A stretch of DNA of 64,000 nt, from assembly GCF_031755915.1 (NCBI RefSeq), contig NC_083384.1, positions 3,619,501 to 3,683,500 of the forward strand, given 5' to 3'. Position numbers and translations under genes: made by a program. The notes beneath the pieces were generated by a model. The model had not been told where the DNA came from, did not search any database, and saw only the letters and a list, made by a program, of their open reading frames with translations. The stretch comes from Ziziphus jujuba. Lineage: Eukaryota > Streptophyta > Magnoliopsida > Rosales > Rhamnaceae. Shown here one piece after another: positions 21,646-34,900 of the stretch (within the stretch, counting starts at the first letter, position 1; each line of letters starts with the position of its first letter).

Positions 21646-23812
21646 TCAATTAATGCAACAAGCGATGCTTTTGACGTTAAAACTGCCATCTGATGCTCTT
21701 CAATTTTAAAATAATTAAATTTTTCAAACTTTTAATTAATTTCAAAATGAAATACAAGTAAATTAAATCATTAGATTAATTATTTTTCTTTATATTTTTA
21801 TTTAATATGCTTAATATTTTTATACATAATATTAAAACATAAAATTAATTAAAATGCTTGAAGATAATCCAATAAGCAATGCTTTTGACACTGAAAGCTT
21901 CACCTATTGCTTTTCAAGTTTAAAATAATTAAATTTGTCAAACTTATTATTAATTTAAAATTGGAACACAAATTAATTAAATGCATAAATTAATTATTTT
22001 GCTTCAAATTACTAATTAATATATTTAATATTTATATACATATGAATGAAACACAAAATTAAATAAAATTTCAAGAATTAAGATAATAGGCAATGCTTTC
22101 GATGTTAAAAGCATTGCCTGATGTTTTTCAATTTTAAAACAATTAAACTTGTCAAACTTTTTATTAACTTAAAAATAATTAGTTTAAAATTGAAAGACAA
22201 ATAAATTAAATCAATAAATTAATTATTTTGCTTCATATTGCTAATTTTAATATACATAAATAGTAAAACATAAAATTATTTAAGATAACAAAAATTAATA
22301 CAAAAGATGATGGTTTTAATTCTAAAAGCTTCAACTGATAATTTTCAATTTTGAAATAATTATTTTTGTCAAAATAACATAGAAAATAATTAATTTAAAA
22401 TTGAAACACAAATAAATTAAATGAATATGTTAATTATTTTGCTTCAATTTAATATACTTAATATTAATATATATAATATTAAAACATAAAAATAGTTAAA
22501 ATATAAAAAGTTGACATAACATGCAACCTTTTTTGATGTTAAAAGCATCCCTGAATCTTTTTAAGAACACAAGAGGCAATACTTTTGATGCTAAAAGCGT
22601 CGTCTAATGCTTTTCAATTTTAAAACAATTAAACTTCTCGAACTTTTTATTTATTTAAAAAATTATTAATTTAAAATTAAATTACAAATAAATTAAATGC
22701 ATAGATTAATTAATTTTGCTTCATATTGCTAACTAATTTATTTAATATTTACATACATATAGATAAAATATAAAATTAATTGAAATTCCAAAATTTAAGG
22801 CAATAGATGACATTTTTTTACATTAAAAGCGTCCTCAATCCTTTCAAATTATAAAATAATTGATTTTATCGAGCTTTTATTAATTTAAAATTGAAATGTA
22901 AATATATTAAATGAATAGATTAAATATTTTGTTTTATATTCCTAATTAATACATTTAATATTTATAAATATATGAATAAAACATAAAATTGTTAAAATAT
23001 CAAAAATTAATGTAACAGGCGACATTTAAGACATTAAAACACCACCTGATGCTTTTCAATTTGAAAATAATTAAATTTCTCAAATTTTTTATTAATTTAA
23101 AAATGAAATACAAATAAATTAAATCAATAGATTAATTATTTTGTTTTATATTGCTATTTAATATGCTTAATATTTATATACATAATATTAAAATATAAAA
23201 TTAATTAAAATGCTAGAAGACAACACTATAGGCGACATTTTTGACACTAAAAGCTTTACCTGCAGTTTTTCAATTTTAAAATAATTAAATTTGTTAAATT
23301 TTTTATTAATTTAAAAAATCATTAATTTAAAATTGAAGCCAGAATTAATTAAATGATAAATTAATTATTTTGCTTCACATTTATATAGATAATAAAGCAC
23401 AAAATTAAATAAAATTTCAATAATTAAGATAATAGGCAATGCTTTTAATGTTAAAAGCATTGCCTAATGCTTTCAAACTTCATAAATTTGTTATTAATTT
23501 AAAAAATAATTAGTTTAAAATTGAAAGACAAATAAATTAAATCAATAGATTAATTATTTTGCTTCATATTGCTAATTTTATATCTAATTTATATAAATAA
23601 TAATAAAATATAAAATTAGTTAAAATACAAAAAATTAACAAAATAGGCACCTTTTTTTTTTGGCTAAAAGGATCGCCTATGTTTTTCAATTTCAAAAAAA
23701 TTCAACCTCTCAATCTTTTTATTAGTTTAAAAAATCATTAATTTTAAATTGATACACAAATAAATTAAATGAGATTAACTATCTTAGTTCATATTGTTAA
23801 GTAATATATTTA

Positions 23813-23843
<31 letters not shown>

Positions 23844-26800
23844 AGAATAAAATATAAAATTAGTTAAAATACCAAAAATTAACACAGCAGTCGACACTTT
23901 TATATAAAAAATAAAACAAATTAAATGAATAAATTAATTATTTTACTTCCTATTGCCAATTAATATATCTAGTATTTATATACATAATAAAAAAATAAAA
24001 TTAATTAAAATACCAAAAATTAACACAATAGCCGACTTTTTGGATGCTAAAAGCATCATCTGGTGCTTTTTAATTTTAAAATAATTAAATTTATCAAACA
24101 ATTTTATTAATTTAAAAAATCATCAATTTTAAATATGTTTATTAATAATTTTGTTTCATATTGCTAATTAATACATTTAATATTTATATACATAATAATA
24201 AAACATAAAATAATTAAAATACAAAAAAATTAACACAATAGGCAACATTTTTTATGCTAAAAGCATCGCTTGATACATTTCCTTTTAAAAGAATTAAGTT
24301 TTCCAAACTCTTTTTTAATTTTAAAAATTATTAATTTAAAAGTGTCACATAATGTTAAAAGTGTCACCTAATGCTTTTAAAATATAAAATAATCAATTTT
24401 ACCAAATTTTTATTTATTTAAAAAATGATTAATATAAAAATGAAACACAAATAAATTAAACGAATAAATTTATTATTTTATTTTATATTACTAATTAATA
24501 TATTTAATATTTATATACATAATAATGAAACATAATATTAATTAAAATACAAAAAATTAACACAACAGGTGACTCCTTTAGTATTAAAAGCGTTGCCTAA
24601 TGGTTTTCAATTTTAAAATAATTAAATTTATCAAACTTTTTATTATTTAGAAAAATCATTATTTAAAAGTTGAAACACAAATAATTAAATGCATAGATTA
24701 ATTTTTTTGCTTCAAGTTGCTAATTAATATATTTAATATTTATATATATGAATAAAACATAAAATTAAATACAATTCCAAATATTAAGACAATATGCAAT
24801 GCTTTTAAAGTTAAAAGCGTGGCTTCATGCTTTTAAATTATAAAATATTTAATTTTTTCAAACTCTTATTAATTGAAAAAATAATTAATTTAAAATTAAA
24901 ACACAAATAAATTACACAAATATATCAATTGCTTTGCTTTATACTACTAATTAATATATTTAATATTTATATACATACGAATAAAACAAAAAAATTAAAT
25001 AGAATTCAAAAGATTAAGATAATAGGCAACGCTTTTGATGTTAAAAGTATCGGCTAATCCTTTTAAATTGTAAAATAATTAATTTTGTGAAAACTTTTAT
25101 TAGTTTAAAAAATAATTAATTTAAAACCGAAATAAAAATAAATTAAATGAATAGATTAATTATTTTGCTTCATATTGCTATTTAATATACTTAATATTTA
25201 TATACATAATATTAAAACAAAAAATTAATTAAAATACCAAAAGTTAACATAATAGGTTACGCTTTTGATTCTAAAAACATCGTCTGGGGCTTTTCAATTT
25301 TAAAATAAATAAATTTATCAAACTTTTTATTAATTTAAAAAATCATTAATTTAAAATTGAAACACAAATTAATTGAAAGCATAGATTAATTATTTTGTTT
25401 CTTATTGCTAATTAATATATTTAATATATATATACATATACTTATGAATAAAATATAAAATTAAATAAAATTTCAAAAATTAAGAGAATAGGCGATGCTT
25501 TTGATGTTAGAAGCATCGCCTAGTGCTTTTAAATTATAAAATAACTAATTTTGCCAAAATTTTATTAGTTTAAAAAATAATTACTTTAAAAATGAAATAC
25601 ACAAAAATTAGATAAATATATTAATTATTTTGCTTCATATTGCTAATTAATATATGTAATATTCATATATGTAAAATAAAAAATAAATTGACTAAAATAC
25701 AAAAAATTAACTCAACAAGCAACACTTTTGATGCTACAAGCAATGCCTGATGGTTTTCAATTTTAAAATAATTAAATTTATTAAACTTTTATTAAATTAA
25801 ATGCATAGAATAATTATTTTGCTTCATATTACTTGTTAATATATTTAATATTTATATACATAACAATAAAAACTAAAATTAATTAAAATATCACAAATTA
25901 ACACAACAAGCGACACTTTTGATGTTAAAAGCGTCGTCTAATGGTTTTCAATTTTAAAATAATTAAATTTATCAAAATTTTTATTGATTTAAAATTAAAA
26001 TACAAATAAATTAGATACATAGATTAATTATTTTGCTCCATATTGTTAATTAATATATTTAATATTCATATACATATGAATAAAACATAAAATTATATAA
26101 AATTCCAAGATTTAAGCCAATAGGCAATGCTTTTGATATTAAAAGCATCGTCTAATAATTGTAAATTATAAAATATTTAATTTTGTCAAACTATTATTAA
26201 TTTAAAATTGAAAAGCAAATAAATTACATGAATAGATTAATTGTTTTGCTTCATATTGTTAATTAATATATTTAATATTTATGTACATATAAATAAAACA
26301 TATAATTAATTAAAATTTCAAAAAATTAAGACAAATAGGTTGTGCTTTTGATATTAAAAATGTCACCTAATCCTTTTAAATTATTAAATAATTAATCATG
26401 TCAAAATTTTATTATTTTAAAGAAGAATTAATTTAAAATTGAAATAAAAATAAATTAAATGAATAGATTAATTACTTTGCTTCTTATTGCTATTTAATAT
26501 GCTTAATCTTTATATACATAATATTAAAACATAAAATTAATTAAAATACTAAAACTTAACAGAACAGGTTATGCTTTTGATGCTAAAAGTGTAGTTTGAT
26601 ACTTTTCAATTTTGAAATAATTAAATTTATCAAATTTTATAGTAATTTAAAACATCATCAATTTAAAGTTTATAAATTAAATGCATGGATTAATTATTTT
26701 TCTTCTTATTACTAATTAATTTATTTAACATTCATATGCATATGAGTAAAACATAAAATTAAACAAAATTAAAAAGATTAAGACAATACGTGATGCTTTT

Positions 26801-26970
26801 AATATTAAAAGCGTCGCCTAATGCTTTTCAATTTTAAAGCAATTAAACTTTTCATACTTTATTTAAATTTAAAAAATCATTAATTTAAAATTAAAAATAA
26901 ATAAATTAAAAAATCATTAGTTTAAAATTAAAAAAACAAATAAATTAAATGCATAAATTAATTATTTTGC
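21646..26970. repeat. AT-rich tandem array, ~24 units of ~220 bp with a hairpin core
   Basis: Each unit carries, in order, a hairpin such as GGCGATGCTT...AAGCATCGCC (perfect 10-bp arms at 25491-25520), CAATTTTAAAATAATTAAATTT, a TTAATTTAAAAAATCATTAATT-like stretch, GCTTCATATTGCTAATTAAT, and AATATTTATATACATA. Counting the last landmark gives about 24 units over 5.3 kb. Units have diverged and lost pieces. No gene or transposase in it. The hairpin core is the same as in the 34.9-41.4 kb arrays, which follow a CACTA terminus; a shared origin is inference. Confidence 0.85.
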
Positions 26971-28240
26971 TACGCTTATGTATGTAAATAAGTTAAGGCA
27001 TTAAAATGCAAAATATATATTAATCTACATCTATATCATATGTGAACCATTGTGTGGCAATGTTCAAAATTTTAGCAATGATATAAATTTCGAGGGCTCA
27101 AAATATAGAAATATCTATGGAAATTATCAAATATCAATAAAAACTCTTAAAAAATTATGGAAATTGATAGAAATTTATTTAAAAAAATAAAATATTTTAT
27201 TGAAATTTTAAATTTAACTTGTTTAATTAATTAATTATCAAATTGACTATTAAAATTGTAAAAATATTCAATGTATATTATATTTCTTTTAATCAATTAA
27301 TTAATAATAAGTGCTAATAGTTAAAAATATACCATTATTAATAAGAAATACAAAAAAAAAACATATTTAATAAAATTATTTATTAATTAAGATATAAAGA
27401 ACAATTATTATAATTACATTTTATTTTATCAATGTCATTTCAATACCATAAAAAACTCTTGAGTGGTTGAGAATTGTTTCTATCTTTCTTATTCTCATTT
27501 TAAAATATGAAATGTATGGAGTAATAATTAAAATATGTAGCTTCTTGATAATTTTGCATGTAATTATTAATATATCATCGATAGGACTATTTAAGGGTTA
27601 GGTTTGCATATATCAAATGCCATCAATACCAAAATTTTGAATCTTGATTTATAGAAAATATATTTCTTGCATATCTTTCAATTTTTGCTATGTTATAATT
27701 TTTATCTAATTTGTAATATTTACACAAATATTGAATTAATTATTGTAAAACAATATTAATAAATAGGTAAATTTGTAACTTGTAATACTAATTTTCCTTA
27801 AGAATATGGTTGTTTGTTAAATGTGATTTTTCTTTTAAATTTTTATTTGCCTAATTATTAGAAGACAATTAAAAGTTAAAAAAGAACCATCAATAATATT
27901 AATGTTGCAAAAAGTTTTACTAACTATCACTAATATTTATAAAAATTTTTGAAAAAAAAAATTTAATGAAAAAATCATAGGTATTTCCAAAATTTCTATG
28001 AAAATTTCATGGAAATTTTGAAAATATCCTTGGAAATTATGGATTTTTTAACCAAATTGTGAAATATTTGATATGGATATTATGATAAAAATTTCTATGC
28101 AAATTATGAAGAAATATCAAACATTTCAGCGGATATTGTAGAAATTATATATGTTTCTACTTAAGAACTATTTTTTTTTTTTAACTTGCTTAAAAAATAG
28201 GAATTTCATGGAAATTTCATGAAAAATGTCAATATTTTAA
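26971..28240. other. AT-rich sequence without genes
   Basis: Past the last array unit. Rich in imperfect repeats of GGAAATT, ATTTCATGG and ATTTCTATG (27060-27180, 27960-28230), with the outer parts partly inverted relative to each other. This suggests a decayed foldback element, but I found no clean termini. Nothing coding. Confidence 0.4.
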
Positions 28241-28668
28241 ACTATAATGTATGGTAGGTGTGAAAATTTTGCTAAAATGAATTAATTACCGAACCTAGCT
28301 ATTGGGCTGAATCCAGAGTTTTTTATTTGTAAGCATATAGATTAAGTTATTTTCTTGGTACGTACTTAAAAATATAGTAACTAAGCTAGCACATCCAAGG
28401 CATAGCCACTCGCGGTCTGCTCACATCTGGCCAAATTTTCAATGGCACCAGACAGCTTATAACATATAATGGGCAGCACCATAATTAATCTGGTGGTACT
28501 GAAGATGTTCCATACCCACCTAATGTTAGCACTAGAGAGCGGCGTTCATTTCTTCATCTCAGTGCTTATTAATCATTTGTTCATTCATTAGGAGGCTTCG
28601 TTTATGATGGCATGAGTGATAATAGAAGATTGATTCAATAGATTGTGGCATGCAACAATATAGTCAAA
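28241..28668 (+). pseudogene. Jasmonate-induced-protein-like fragment, copy c
   Basis: Same order as copy b: leader GTAGGTGTGAAAATTTTGCT, TTTGTAAGCATAT, then a deletion of the TATA-rich stretch, then TTAAAAATATAGTAACTAAGC, CCACTCGCGGTCTGCTCAC, CATACCCACC and CTTCGTTTATGATGGC. Heavily mutated, no long frame. It ends near AACAATATAGTC, within a few bases of where copies b and d end. Confidence 0.45.
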
Positions 28669-30650
28669 AACTATATAATTAAGCTAGCTAGCTTGTATAT
28701 ATTATATTTAAGTTAATATTGTATTAGTTTACTTTTATGTCTGTCTATATATATATAATCATGCATGCATGCAATTAGCATTTAGATGTATGGTCACATG
28801 ATAATATGAATATATGCTATTAGTTTTATGATCTTTCAATTAAATTTTGTTATCTTTTGGTTTGCAAATATTTAGAGAACCAATTTTTCTTATGTATGTT
28901 ACCAGGGATGGAACCTTGCAGGCAAAGATTTAAAAAAAAAAAATTTACAATAAAAAATTGTAATATACTACATTTTATCGTAGTGAAAAATAAAAATAAA
29001 AGCCATATATTATAAATTTAACAAAACCATATAAAAAATGCACGTAATAAATATAATAACTTATTTAAAATAATTATCCAATTTTTCTTTTAAATTTTAT
29101 AAATAACTTATCATTTTATTTTTTTATAGATTATTTTTATTTTTATTTACATGTAATCATGCAATCATCAATTGAAAAAGTGCTGTATCTAATTTTAGGA
29201 ATGAAAACAAAAAGAAATTATCAAAAAAAATATATATCTCTTTTACGTTTTTTTCTTTTTTAACAAAGATATGTATAGATCATTATTATTATTTTTTTTG
29301 TTGAATAATAGAGATACATAATGTTTAGTTCCTGAACCGCGGTATGTATGTATGTAATTGATATTTCATTAAAAAAAATATCATTTTAATATATTTTTAT
29401 TCATAATATATATATATATATATTATTTAAAATAGTATAAAATGTTAAATAAAATTGATTTGATAAATTATTTATATTTATAATTTAAAAATTATAAATT
29501 TGAAATATGAGAATGAAGGAGAAAATATTATAAATAATTATAAGGAATACAATGTGAGAGGGAAGAAAATTCTAACATATTTTCTCATTTATATTTATAA
29601 TTTAAAAATTATAAATTTGAAATATGAAAATGAAGGAAAAATATTATAAATAATTAAAAGGAATTCAGTGTGAGACGGAAGAAAATTCTAACGTATTTTC
29701 TTGGACACTGCTCACCACACCTCACATGTATGCACTCTAGTGCTCCTTTGGCACTTCATAATTTTAATATATTTTCTTGGACAATACTCATGACACCTCA
29801 CATACTTGTACGCCATAGCTCCTCTAGCACTAATTTTAATATAATTTTTCAATTTAATTAATCTTAGTATCATATTTTATTAGCTAGTTTGTTGATGCAA
29901 CCATCTTGAAGACTTATACAAAGTAATTAAATTTTTTTACCATGCAACCATCACCTCAAAAAGTATTGTATCTAATTTTAAATACGAAAACAAAAAAAAA
30001 AATTATCAAAAAATGAAATGTATCTTCTATACATTCTTTATAGTTGGTTCTTTGTTAAGAAAGACATATAGATCATTTATTTATTTTTTGAATAGTAAAG
30101 ATGTATAATTTATAGTTGCTGAAACAACATATGTATATATATAATTGATATTTTAGTAAGAAAGATATTATTTTAGTATATCTTTATTCATAGTATGTAT
30201 AATCGTTGTTTACAAATAATATAAAGTACCATGATATGCATATTATCATGGTCTTTTATGTCAACTTTATCATATATTGAGGTTGTCTAGCTGATTCAGC
30301 AATAATTAATATATATGTATGTTACTATTACAATTTATGATATGTCAACTCTTTTATGATTTGCTATAGTCTTTCAAATGAAATATTATTAAATTGTATT
30401 ATCATTTGGTCTGCAAATATTTAGAGAATTAATTCTTCCTATGTATGTAGCCAGGTGCGGAGCCCTATAGGCCAAGATTGTTTTTTCAAAAAAAAAATTT
30501 ACAATCAAAAATTGTAGAATACAACATTTGAAGGTAAGTGGAAAAAAAAAATAAACCCCATATATTTTAAATTTAAAAAAATTGAATAAAAAATACATGT
30601 AATAAATATAATAACCTATTTAAAATAATGGAATTTTTTTTTTTATTGTA
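28669..30650 (+). repeat. AT-rich flank unit, direct copy
   Basis: Colinear with 19440-21100. It includes a local duplication (about 29470-29575 versus 29585-29690: TATTTATAATTTAAAAATTATAAATTTG...GGAAGAAAATTCTAAC), the CATGTATGCACTCTAGTGCTC repeats (29725, 29800) and the near-palindrome at 30229. No gene. Confidence 0.65.
30229..30251 (+). repeat. 23-bp near-palindrome, copy 4
   Basis: Same orientation as at 20543. Confidence 0.7.
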
Positions 30651-31283
30651 AATTCAAACTATGATGTATGGTAGGTGTGGAAATTTTGCTGAAATGATTT
30701 AATTACCACACCTGGCTACTGGCCTGGATCCATAGTTTTTTATTTGTAAGCATATACATTAATATACATATATATATATAAGATATTAATATAGTAATTA
30801 ATGCTCAATCACTTTCGCTTCCACTTATTTATAGCTATATGTCATGTGCCTAACTCATGCACAATATGCGATACTAGCACAAATTTTCTATATATATATA
30901 TATATATATAAATATATGTAAATATGTAGTTTTGACAGACAACAAACAATTGAGATATTTTCTTTGGTACGTACTTAAAAAATATGGTAACTAAGCTAGC
31001 AGATCCAAGGCATGGCCACTCGCGGTCTATTCACATCTGGCCGAATTTTCAATGGGCCTAAAGAGCTTATAAAGTATAAGGGGCAGCACCATGATTACTT
31101 TGGTGGCATTGGAAATGTTCCATATCCACCAAATGTTAGCATTGGAGAGTGGTGTTTGTTTCTTCATCTCAGTGTTGATGAATTACTTGCTTATTCGTTA
31201 GGGGCTTCATCTATGATGGCGTGAATGATAATGGAAGACCGATTTAATGGATTGTGGCATGGGACAATACAACCAATGTCCCA
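30651..31283 (+). pseudogene. Jasmonate-induced-protein-like fragment, copy d
   Basis: The least broken copy: an open frame from 31012 reads RIFNGPKELIKYKGQHHDYF, GGIGNVPYPPNVSIGEW and FLHLSVDELLAY before a frameshift at about 31200. After the shift the sequence matches copy b up to AACCAATGTC. Upstream it keeps a conserved TTATTTATAGCTATATGTCA stretch (30828-30842 region) that could be a core promoter. It ends at about 31283, where DNA of inverted orientation begins. Confidence 0.5.
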
Positions 31284-32035
31284 AAAATAAAAATATACTA
31301 AAATAATATATTTCTTACTAAAATATCAATTATATATGTACATATCTCGGTTTAGCAACTATAAATTATACATCTTTGTTAAATTTAAATGATAAGTTGT
31401 ATATAAAATTTAAAAGAAAAATTGTAAATTATTTTAAATTATTGCATGCATTTCTATATGGCTGTGTTAAATTTAAAATATATAGTTTTTATTTTTATTA
31501 AAAGAAAGATTGGAAATTATTTTAAATTATTGCATGTATTTCTATATGGCTTTGTTAATTTAAAATTTATGATTTTTATTTTTATTTTTCCTTACAATCT
31601 AATGTTGTATATTACAATTTTTTATTGTAATTTTTTGTTTTTGGAAAAAAACAATCTTTGCCCCTCAAGGCTTCACCCCTGGTTACATGCATAAGAAAAA
31701 TTGGTTTTCTAAATATTTGCAGACCATAGGATAACACAATTTAATAATAGTTCATTTGAAAGACCATAGCATATCATAAAAGTAACATAAAGTTGTCATA
31801 TCATAAATTGTAATGGCACCACACATACATACAGATATATTAATTATGACTACACTAGGTAGGCAATGTCAACATACGATAACATAAAAGGCCATGATAA
31901 TATGCATATCATGGCATTGTTCCACACACAATACATGCATGCATGCATGTTTATTACTTATATATATATATATGACTAGTGCCAGCTGGCAACCTAGTTG
32001 TTGCCTTTGAACTTTAGCAAGAATACTGCTTAAAT
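31284..32035 (-). repeat. AT-rich flank unit, inverted copy beside copia copy 2
   Basis: Colinear with 11905-12609 up to the copia LTR. Includes a local repeat of TTATTTTAAATTATTGCATG (31430 and 31520), the near-palindrome at 31892, and the same ACTAGTGCCAGC...TACTGC junction that precedes copia copy 1. Confidence 0.7.
31892..31914 (-). repeat. 23-bp near-palindrome, copy 5
   Basis: Same orientation as at 12468, in the matching position relative to copia. Confidence 0.7.
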
Positions 32036-32356
32036 TGAAGAAGGTAATCAACTGTGTGTATTATTTCATATATTTAAGCTTTACAGAATTGATAGAATTT
32101 ATAGAGGTGTGGTTTTGAACAAACAAGGAAGCTAATTAACATCTTCCTATGTTAGAAAAAATTCAAAAATACTAAAAGAGGTGAACCAATGTCTTAAAGG
32201 CATTTTCTATCAATGGAAATCTTGCAAGCCTTGCCATATGAGAAATCTCTTGATTTAAAAAGTGAACATTGCTTTTGTGATGATTGAGCAATCGTACCTG
32301 TGGATGAAGTTGATGCAATGGATATGTTTGTGTTTGACTTCTCTTCTTCTTTATCA
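32036..32356 (-). repeat. 3' LTR of copia copy 2
   Basis: 321 bp; on the minus strand from TGATAAAGAAGAAGAGA to ACCTTCTTCA. Better preserved at its ends than the LTR at 12610. Confidence 0.85.
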
Positions 32357-34343
32357 TGCCCCTTAAAGCTTGGAGAAGGTGCTGTATGAACTCCAAGCTT
32401 ATTCCTGAATAGTTAAAATACTTCTCCTAAAGATGGATTCGTTTGTAAATTTGTAACTTGTAAGTGTGAAAGGATATAGCGACTAATGAGCTGTCCAATT
32501 GCTACTTTTTCTTTGAAAAAGTAGTAGTCGATCTGAATGTGCTTCGTTTGTCCATGTAAAATAGGATTAATGGTTGTGTGTAGGGTACTTATGTTGTCAC
32601 ACAGTAGGTGAGGTCGTCTGTACGGAGTTATGCCAATGTCTCTTAGCAGGTAGGTAAGCCACTTTATTTCTGTTGTTACTATTTCCATAGCTCGTTATTT
32701 AGCTTTGGTGCTGGAACAAGCTCCTGTTGGTTACTTCTTGGAGGACCAGGAAATGCAATTAATGCTATGAAAGATGCAGTAGCCACTCATGCTTCATCTT
32801 GTGGTTAGACAGTCTATCCAGTTAGCATTGCAGTATCTTGTCAAGTTTAAGGAACTTTGATATAGAAAATGTAAACCATAAGTGATGGTACCCTTGAGAT
32901 ATCTTAGTATTCTTTTAACTTCTCCAAGATTCAACATGGTGGGTTCTTGAAAGCTTTGGCAAGCATGCCTGATAGTATGAGATATATCTAATCTAGTGAA
33001 GGTAATGTATTGCAGGCTACCAACAAGCTTGCGATATTCAATTGCGTCAACAAGATCATTATCATTTATTTGAGTTGTTGTTTTGACAGCTAAAGGTGTT
33101 TTCATGGGAGCTACTTCAAGCCTTTTTGCAAGAGATAGAAGATCATGCTTATACTTCGTACATGTAAAAAAAGCCCCCTTGAAAATACCTTGCTTCAAGT
33201 CCAAGAAAATAACGCAGTTTACCTAGGTTTTTAATGGCAAATTCTGCACCCATTTTACTAACCAGATCATTGATAATGTTAGGGTTGTTTTATGTATTAA
33301 AAGATCATCTACATAAATTAATAATAACACAACAATATTAGAATTTTGAAACATAAAGAATGAAGAATTAGCCCTGAAACATATGAAGCCTAAAGGAATT
33401 AAAAATTGAGAAAGTCTGTCAAACCATGCTCAGGGGGCCTTTTTAAGGCCATACAATGATTTCCTTAGAAGATACACATGTTAAGGATGAGATTAAGTGC
33501 TAAAACCTAGAGGTTGTTACACATAGATAGTTTCTTTAAGTTGGCCATGAAGAAAAGCATTCTTGATGTTTAGCTGTCGAATTGTCTGCCTGCATGTAAT
33601 AGGTGTAGATATAATCATTCTTATAGTGGTATGTTTGATTATAGGACTGCATGTTCCCTCAAAATCTTGTCCTTCAATTTGTGTAAAGCCTTTGGCTATG
33701 AGACGAGCTTTGAACATATCTATGGAACCATCTTTTTTATACTTGGTTTTGTATACCTATTTCGAACCAACAACATCCATTTATTATCATGCAAGGCTGT
33801 GAATTCTTCTTGCATAGCTTAAAACCATTCAAGACTTTGAAGGGCTGATTTTAATGTTTTGGTTCACCGTTATAACAGCAATGCCATTTGAGATGCTAGC
33901 TATGGGTTGGCCTTTAATTTTTGTCTTGTTATCATCTTATGTGTGTTTGTGTCTGGTTCAACAGTTTGTTCATCTATTGTCATGTCCACTACAGAAACAG
34001 GACAATTAGAGTGGTTGAAAGGTGGATCAATTGCTGCTGTATTCAATTGATTTGGTAATGTTTCAGCTGTTATTTGAGAGATATTATGAGACGTAGTTAG
34101 TGTAAATTCATTGTTTACATGGGCTGGAGTTGTTTAGTAGGTCTGGTCTTCTTGGTTTGCATGTGTTACATGGTATGAGTTTTCAGGTTTGTCTCTTGGT
34201 TCACTATGTGTATTGGTTGTACATATGGGGGTTGAATTTCTTGGAGAAGAATCTGATATGGGGTTCCCTGGTGTGGTAAGTGGATAAAGGCAACATTATG
34301 TAGTGTGTCTTCTAAGTCGTTTTCTGGAAAATTAACAAGCTCA
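32357..34343 (-). pseudogene. Copia pol remnant (reverse transcriptase to RNase H)
   Basis: From high to low: KARLIAKGFTQIEGQDFE and LNIKNAFLHGQLKE (33717-33517, N-terminal reverse transcriptase, catalytic D as N in LNIKNAFLHG), then SLYGLK-like DNA and the catalytic box region near 33300. Then [20 protein letters not shown] and KRILRYLKGTITYGLHF (33204-32794), and RNase H WLTYLLRDIGITPYRR, CDNISTL, HIQIDYYFFKEKV (32688-32413). Frames are split by stops and shifts; the sequence is no longer able to encode a polyprotein. Confidence 0.85.
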
Positions 34344-34358
34344 CACTACACGAAAATT
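34344..34358 (+). repeat. CACTA-type terminus
   Basis: CACTACACGAAAATT at the exact point where copia homology stops. Confidence 0.65.
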
Positions 34359-34900
34359 AAGATCTAGCGACACTAACTTAGTGACGCTACAAAACAAAAG
34401 CATCTAAAAAAAATGAAACCGCGATGCTGAGGCAAAAGAGTTAGTTAAAATTCTATAAATATACGACGCATTCAAAAACTGTCGAAGTGAAAAGGTCGCT
34501 AAAAAGAAAAATACGCGACGCTGCTTTTCGACGTCACTGAATATGTGTTTGAAAAGCATTGCCTTTAATACTATGCTTATATTTTATCTAAATTATATTG
34601 TTTAAATGCTATACTCATGCAAAATGATTAACCAACCACTTATCTATGTTTACATAATCACAAACTTTAATTATATGAATACTAAGAAAATAGATGAAAA
34701 AAGGGGACGTTTATAATAGAAAATGTGTCACTTAATATTTGATATGATAAAAGAAAAAATTTAAAACTCCTTAATTTAACAAGCAAATTATTTATTATTA
34801 CAAAAATAAATTAAGTGGAAATTGCAAACAAAAAAATAGTAAACATTGCCCTAAAATATATATATATATATATATTTTTTTTGTTTCAAGTACAGCATAT
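34359..34900. other. Subterminal region of the CACTA-like element
   Basis: Has several short direct and inverted GCGACGCT-like motifs (34367-34530) and then AT-rich DNA with (TA)n at 34856-34874. No gene. Confidence 0.5.

Larger units (their letters stand above)
32036..34343 (-). mobile_element. Ty1/copia copy 2, truncated by a CACTA-like element
   Basis: 3' LTR plus RNase H, reverse transcriptase and linker, colinear with 12610-14940 of copy 1. It stops at 34343, where CACTACACG begins. Because the 700 bases left of the LTR also match copy 1's flank, this is a segmental copy and not an independent insertion. Confidence 0.85.

Noticed and set aside
33563..33822. Plus-strand open frames over the copia region (also 14143-14364)
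   Set aside because: Antisense to copia reverse transcriptase in both copia copies.
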